Positions 59,970-64,000 of a stretch of 64,000 nucleotides of DNA are shown here, piece after piece (within the stretch, counting starts at the first letter, position 1; each line of letters opens with the position of its first letter). The position numbers were made by a program, and so were the translations under genes. The notes under the pieces were generated by a model that saw only the letters and a list, made by a program, of their open reading frames with translations, had not been told where the DNA came from and ran no database searches. This DNA comes from Chryseobacterium oryzae (GTDB taxonomy: Bacteria > Bacteroidota > Bacteroidia > Flavobacteriales > Weeksellaceae): contig NZ_CP094529.1 of NCBI RefSeq assembly GCF_022811665.1, forward strand, positions 2,666,001 through 2,730,000, read 5' to 3'.

Positions 59970-61628
59970 TTAATGATTATAAAGCACAGCATAATATTCT
60001 TCTGCCATTCTATCGCTGTTGAAGTATTCTTTTACATCTTTCATAGAATTATGCTGAATTTTTCTCCACTGGTCTGGCTGATCATAGTAAATAGGAAGAA
60101 TTTCATTTTCCAGAATATCGTATAATGTATTCAGGTCATAATTATCCTGTTCATAAATACTCATATTCAGATAATCTGCTTTAGGAACAACAAAAGCATT
60201 TTCGCCATGTTTTGCAAATTCAGGAATCCAGCCATCGTCGGTAGATAAGTTCACCGATCCATTCATTGCAGCCGTCATTCCCGAAGTTCCCGAAGCCTCT
60301 CGCGGAACCCTCGGATTATTTAACCAAACATCTGAACCCTGTTTTAAAGATTTGCTTAAAGCAAGTTCGTAGCCGGTAAGAACAGCCATATTTTTATGAT
60401 TATTACTTTCTTCAACTAAAGTATTAAATGTAGAAATTGAAGAATAATCCATCGGATATGGTTTTCCTGCCCAAATAATCTGCACCGGATATTTAGGGTT
60501 ATTCAGCAATTTTCTGAATCTTTCTTTATCTTGCAACAGCAAATTTGCTCTTTTATAGCCTGCAAATCTTCTTGCCCAAACTATGGTAAAAATATTAGGG
60601 TTGAATAAATTCCCTGTCTGATCTGCCACAATCTTAAACAATCTTTTTTTGAGCAGTTTTTTACGATAATCAAAAATGGTATCGTTATTTTCATCTTTAG
60701 CAATGTAAAGCTCTTTATCTGCCCAATATTTAAATTCCTGAGCATTGGTAATAGACTTTATTTCGCAAATACCTTTATACTTGCTCCACATCGCTCTGGA
60801 TACTTCTCCATGCAACTGAGAAACTCCGTTTGCAATTCTTGCCATTTTTAAAGCACAAAGAGAATGGTTGAACATTTCTCCATCCGATCCTTCAAGATTT
60901 TTAACTTCCTCCATACTGAATCCTGAGAAATAAGACATATCGTAACACAGTTTCAGATTATGTTTTTCATTTCCAGCTTCTTCTGGAGTATGTGTGGTAA
61001 AAACGAGCTTCTGCTTTACTTTTCTAAGATCACCTTCGTATTTTTTCAGGAGATAAAATGCTGCAGGAAGCCCATGAGCTTCATTAAGATGATAAACATC
61101 TCTTTCTATATTCATCTCGTCCAAAAGCTTTGCACCTCCTTTTCCCAGCAAAATATACTGTGCAAGCTTAGTAGATTCATTGGCATCATATAACCTGTGA
61201 CAGATTGTTTTCGAAACATGGTCATTCTCCGGAACATCTGTAGAAAGAAAGAACATTGGTGCTGTATTGAAAATTTCAGGATCCAGATACCAAACCTTCA
61301 CCCAAACCGGAGCACTGTGAATTTCTATCTGAAACTTTATCCCCGTATCTTCCAGAAAGCTGTACATTTTTTTTGTCCAGACCGGTTGCAAAGTCTGATC
61401 GTGGTTTCTTGCCTGATCGTAATATCCAAACTTCCACAAAATACCGATTCCTATAAGATCTTGGTTAAGATTATAAGCACTTCTCATGTGAGAACCTGCA
61501 AGAAAGCCCAATCCGCCAGAATAGATTTTCAGAACCTGCTCCAAAGCAAATTCCATAGAAAAATAAGCAACTTTTGTAGAAAATTTTGGGTTGATATGAT
61601 AAGGTATTGTATAGTTTTTAAAATCCAT
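59970..61628 (-). CDS. Alpha-glucan phosphorylase-family protein (GT35, short type)
   Basis: 552-aa protein of the short phosphorylase type (Thermus/archaeal MalP-like), expected to phosphorolyse alpha-1,4-glucans. Visible family segments are AYFSMEFALEQVLKIYSGGL, HLNEAHGLPAAFYLLKKY, TTHTPEEAGNEKH, FTIVWARRFAGYKRANLLL and NNPRVPREASGTSGMTAAMN. In catalytic members the last motif has Lys (GTSGMKA) as the Schiff-base partner of pyridoxal phosphate; here it is Thr452 (codon 60273-60275). The protein is otherwise complete, so function may differ from the label. Single gene, promoter near 61656-61663. Confidence 0.78.
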   Translation of the reverse strand: MDFKNYTIPYHINPKFSTKVAYFSMEFALEQVLKIYSGGLGFLAGSHMRSAYNLNQDLIGIGILWKFGYYDQARNHDQTLQPVWTKKMYSFLEDTGIKFQIEIHSAPVWVKVWYLDPEIFNTAPMFFLSTDVPENDHVSKTICHRLYDANESTKLAQYILLGKGGAKLLDEMNIERDVYHLNEAHGLPAAFYLLKKYEGDLRKVKQKLVFTTHTPEEAGNEKHNLKLCYDMSYFSGFSMEEVKNLEGSDGEMFNHSLCALKMARIANGVSQLHGEVSRAMWSKYKGICEIKSITNAQEFKYWADKELYIAKDENNDTIFDYRKKLLKKRLFKIVADQTGNLFNPNIFTIVWARRFAGYKRANLLLQDKERFRKLLNNPKYPVQIIWAGKPYPMDYSSISTFNTLVEESNNHKNMAVLTGYELALSKSLKQGSDVWLNNPRVPREASGTSGMTAAMNGSVNLSTDDGWIPEFAKHGENAFVVPKADYLNMSIYEQDNYDLNTLYDILENEILPIYYDQPDQWRKIQHNSMKDVKEYFNSDRMAEEYYAVLYNH

Positions 61629-61655
61629 AAATCATTTGTTTGTGCTAAAAAGAAA

Positions 61656-61663
61656 CAAAGGTA
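61656..61663 (-). promoter_or_regulatory. -7 element of the phosphorylase homologue
   Basis: TACCTTTG on the minus strand, 27 bp upstream of the ATG. Confidence 0.45.
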
Positions 61664-61825
61664 TTGAATAAGAAAATAAACTAAGTATTAATTATTTGAT
61701 AAATTATTTTTAAAAAAATTAATGAATAATAATTTTTACTACCTTTAAATGTAAATTTTTGATAATCAAAAACTTCAAAACAATTTCAACATCGGGTAAG
61801 TATTCATTTCTTTAAATACAATATC

Positions 61826-62623
61826 ATGAAAAGAGCATTTTCGGAGGAAGATTTGGTAAAAAATCTCAGTTTGTATTATCTCAACAGACATTTAAAAAAG
61901 AAACCTATAGAAAAATATCACCGTACGATAGACGAATCTCCTCTTCACCAACGCGAAAAGTATAAAAAGAAAACAGAAATTCTTCTGCTTAATTCTTTCA
62001 TGCATCATTTCCCGGAAATCACTTTTGAAAATCTCACTTGCGAAAGTCCCGATTTTATCGCCAAATGCAATGGTAAAAAGATAGGAATAGAACTTACTGA
62101 AGTGATTAATCATCTTGAAATGAAAAAAATGGAAAGTAATCTGAATAAGATTTTCCGCCAGGCGGAAATATTACTGGAACAAGAAAACGCTGCGAAATAT
62201 CGTGGCGTTTATTTTTTGGAATTTCACGAGCATATTGCTATTGATAATCTAGAAAAACAGCAGGAAATTATTCTTAACATCTATAAAAGCATTAAAAAAG
62301 AAAAACCTGTTGGAGTTGTGAAAAATTTGAGAAAATCTTCTCACCGCAGAAATGTTTTTATCACCCACGAATACAATATGAATCTTTTTGATGAGCTATG
62401 TTCCGAAAAAATTGTAGAACTTATTAAAAAGAAGAATGAAAAATTTCCTTTTTACGATAATTCTGTGGACGAATGTTGGCTAGTAATTGTTTCGGATATG
62501 AACTCTATTGCATCCAGATACACGTTTATCCAAGATCAGCAACATCTTGAATCGGTTAAAAGTCCGTTTCATAAAATTCTTCACCTCGAAAATCTTTATG
62601 GAAATATTACAAGTATTAAATAA
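61826..62623 (+). CDS. Putative PD-(D/E)xK-fold protein
   Basis: 265-aa protein (MKRAFSEEDLVKNLSLYYLN), no signal or membrane segment. The stretch SPDFIAKCNGKKIGIELTEV has the order Asp76, then Glu89-x-Thr91, the layout of PD-(D/E)xK nucleases with Thr in place of Lys. A helix with Glu51 precedes it. The C-terminal half has VDECWLVIVSDMNSIAS, a further beta-alpha unit. Possible roles: repair, restriction-like or RNA cleavage. No methylase or toxin partner is adjacent. The family is not recognised. Confidence 0.6.
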   Translation: MKRAFSEEDLVKNLSLYYLNRHLKKKPIEKYHRTIDESPLHQREKYKKKTEILLLNSFMHHFPEITFENLTCESPDFIAKCNGKKIGIELTEVINHLEMKKMESNLNKIFRQAEILLEQENAAKYRGVYFLEFHEHIAIDNLEKQQEIILNIYKSIKKEKPVGVVKNLRKSSHRRNVFITHEYNMNLFDELCSEKIVELIKKKNEKFPFYDNSVDECWLVIVSDMNSIASRYTFIQDQQHLESVKSPFHKILHLENLYGNITSIK

Positions 62624-62720
62624 AATCTAGATTATTATATAGAATAAGCAAATAATAGAATTATTCCTTATCATATTTGGATTATTATTTTAAATATAGT
62701 AATTTTTAAATAAATTTATT

Positions 62721-62728
62721 TAAATTTG
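62721..62728 (+). promoter_or_regulatory. -7 element for the second large secreted protein
   Basis: TAAATTTG, 29 bp before the ATG at 62758. Confidence 0.45.
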
Positions 62729-62757
62729 ATACACTTTAACCTTAATACCAATAAGAT

Positions 62758-64000
62758 ATGAGAAAAATTCTATTAGCTACTCTTTTCTGCATTTCATCTT
62801 TATTGTACTCTCAGGCAGACTGCTCTACCGCTTTGTCGGTATGTGGTAACTCCACCATTACATATAGCCCCACAGGTATAGGCAATGTGAACGAATCTTT
62901 GGGAGGATGTCTTAGCAGCGGAGAACACAATTCTATCTGGTATAAAATTACAATTGCAACCAGTGGAACTTTAACTTTTGATTTGGTACCTACCAACTCT
63001 GATGCGGATTATGATTGGGCAATCTACGGACCCAATTCAACATGCGGATCTCTTGGAACTCCCATTCGCTGTAATGCAGCAACTGTTGTGGGCGTGGGTG
63101 CTTCAACAGGTCTGAATATGACAAGCACCATAACGAGTGCTGCCGGAGGTTCATTAACTCCGTACTGTCAATACCTGAATGTAACGGCTGGCGAAACTTA
63201 TTATTTATATATTGATAACTGGGTGGGAGCCGGTAGTTCTACCACAGCACCTTTTTCGCTTACTTGGGGCGGAACAGCTACTTTATCTTCACCATTTACC
63301 AATTCTAGCATTCAACCAAATCCTTTTGTTCCTCCAGGATCTCCGGCTGCGAACCCGAATGATCCTAGAGAAATTCTTATCTGTGTGAGCCCGGCAACAT
63401 TTGATTTCAGCACACTTTCTGCGGGAATTCTGAATTCAAATCCTAATTTCACAGTATCTTATCACAATTCTCAAAATGATGCATTAACAGGATCAAACCC
63501 TCTTACAGGAAATCAAACCGTAAATACAACTACTACTTATTATTACAGTATTCATTATCAGGATCCTGCGAACCCAAATAATCCTTTGAATTCATGCCGA
63601 CAAATTGGAGCTTTCAAGTTTAAGCAAGGAAATATTGTTGCCAATGATGTCACTATGTATGCATGTAACAATAATTACAGCGGACAGGGATTATACAACC
63701 TCACCACTGCAGGTGTATTTTCGGGAAGTAATGTGGTGATAAAATATTTTCCTACTATGAATGATCTGAATGCAGGTACTTCTCAGATTAGCAATCCTAC
63801 ACAGTATGTCTCTGGTCCCGGAACTGTGTATGCATTGGTTACCACTTCAGAAGGCTGTTCAGATTCTGCGGCAATAACTTTAAGTTTTTATTCTGGTTTT
63901 TCCGTTAAGGACGCTACATTAAAGGTATGTACTTTTAATTCTGTTATAAAAACTGGAGTATTTGATCTTTCTACAGCGAATGTTTCCTCGCAATCAGGAT
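62758..64000 (+). CDS. Second large secreted surface protein (partial, 3' end cut by window)
   Basis: At least 414 aa from ATG 62758 to the window edge. The signal peptide MRKILLATLFCISSLLYSQ is followed by the same PPC-like N-domain as the protein at 6408 (CGNSTITYSPTGIGNVNESL, IWYKITIATSGTLTFDLVP, DADYDWAIYGPNSTCG) and then a region whose ISNPTQYVSGPGTVYALVTT segment matches module C of that protein. It is therefore a paralogue with probably similar export through the type IX system, but the C-terminal sorting domain is outside the window. The spacer to the nuclease-like gene is 134 bp. Confidence 0.85.
   Translation, partial: MRKILLATLFCISSLLYSQADCSTALSVCGNSTITYSPTGIGNVNESLGGCLSSGEHNSIWYKITIATSGTLTFDLVPTNSDADYDWAIYGPNSTCGSLGTPIRCNAATVVGVGASTGLNMTSTITSAAGGSLTPYCQYLNVTAGETYYLYIDNWVGAGSSTTAPFSLTWGGTATLSSPFTNSSIQPNPFVPPGSPAANPNDPREILICVSPATFDFSTLSAGILNSNPNFTVSYHNSQNDALTGSNPLTGNQTVNTTTTYYYSIHYQDPANPNNPLNSCRQIGAFKFKQGNIVANDVTMYACNNNYSGQGLYNLTTAGVFSGSNVVIKYFPTMNDLNAGTSQISNPTQYVSGPGTVYALVTTSEGCSDSAAITLSFYSGFSVKDATLKVCTFNSVIKTGVFDLSTANVSSQSG

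Overview
The window is AT-rich, dense bacterial chromosome from the phylum Bacteroidota, family Flavobacteriaceae/Weeksellaceae, and most like Chryseobacterium or a close relative. The evidence is the type IX secretion core gldK-gldL-gldM-gldN, a surface protein with a gliding-motility-type (CHU_C) C-terminal sorting domain, DUF4270 and DUF3810 proteins, Bacteroidota-type promoters (TTG, 18-20 nt spacer, TAnnTTTG) and almost no purine-rich ribosome binding sites. I see no phage, insertion sequence or CRISPR array. Most of the window is housekeeping; the unusual material is in tRNA duplications, small RNA candidates, regulatory repeats and a few altered enzymes.

Layout. 1-3.3 kb: a two-component system (OmpR-type regulator and histidine kinase) upstream of a TolC/CzcC-type efflux protein cut by the window edge. 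3.5-6.1 kb: a tRNA array Thr-Tyr-Gly-Thr-Tyr-Gly-Thr on the minus strand, preceded by rpsU, xerC and hpf. 6.4-10.2 kb: a large repeat-rich secreted protein. 10.35-10.75 kb: tmRNA. 11-18.2 kb: L,D-transpeptidase, small membrane and lipoproteins, an esterase, tyrS, a BtuF-like protein and mgtE. 18.4-23.3 kb: rpsO, a PagL-like outer-membrane deacylase, pnp and a cold-shock-domain protein with a long leader. 23.4-31.2 kb: maeB and a BadF/GlcNAc-kinase-like protein, then GtrA, PlsC-like, FucP-like MFS and DUF3810 proteins, followed by a candidate 88-nt RNA on the opposite strand. 32.3-38.2 kb: an RND multidrug efflux operon. 39.3-49.5 kb: a long minus-strand run with a FAD oxidoreductase, gldN-M-L-K, glmS, a DUF4270 lipoprotein and a short starch-synthase-like protein. 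49.6-52.8 kb: panC, tRNA-Lys/Leu/Lys, aroK, an S4 protein and an FKBP-like lipoprotein. 52.9-62.6 kb: FMN-dependent glutamate-synthase-like protein, transglutaminase-like protein, mtaB, dipeptidyl peptidase IV, an alpha-glucan phosphorylase homologue and a possible nuclease. The window ends inside a second large secreted protein whose N-terminus matches the one at 6.4 kb.

How it fits together. GldK-L-M-N form the motor and ring of the type IX secretion system. The protein at 6.4 kb carries the sorting domain expected of its cargo, and the protein at 62.8 kb is probably of the same kind. The tRNA array keeps the order thrU-tyrU-glyT-thrT known from proteobacterial tufB loci, but no tuf gene follows. 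tyrS lies in the same window as the doubled tRNA-Tyr genes. The ribosome-related set (rpsU, hpf, rpsO, pnp, tmRNA, mtaB, S4 protein, cold-shock protein) makes up much of the rest.

Best candidates for something new: the 88-nt RNA at 31164-31251 with its own promoter and terminator, the 52-codon ORF in the cold-shock leader, the TGTCG palindrome cluster at 32234-32253, the phosphorylase homologue whose cofactor lysine is a threonine, and the FucP-like transporter with a periplasmic coiled-coil insert. None is proven from sequence alone.
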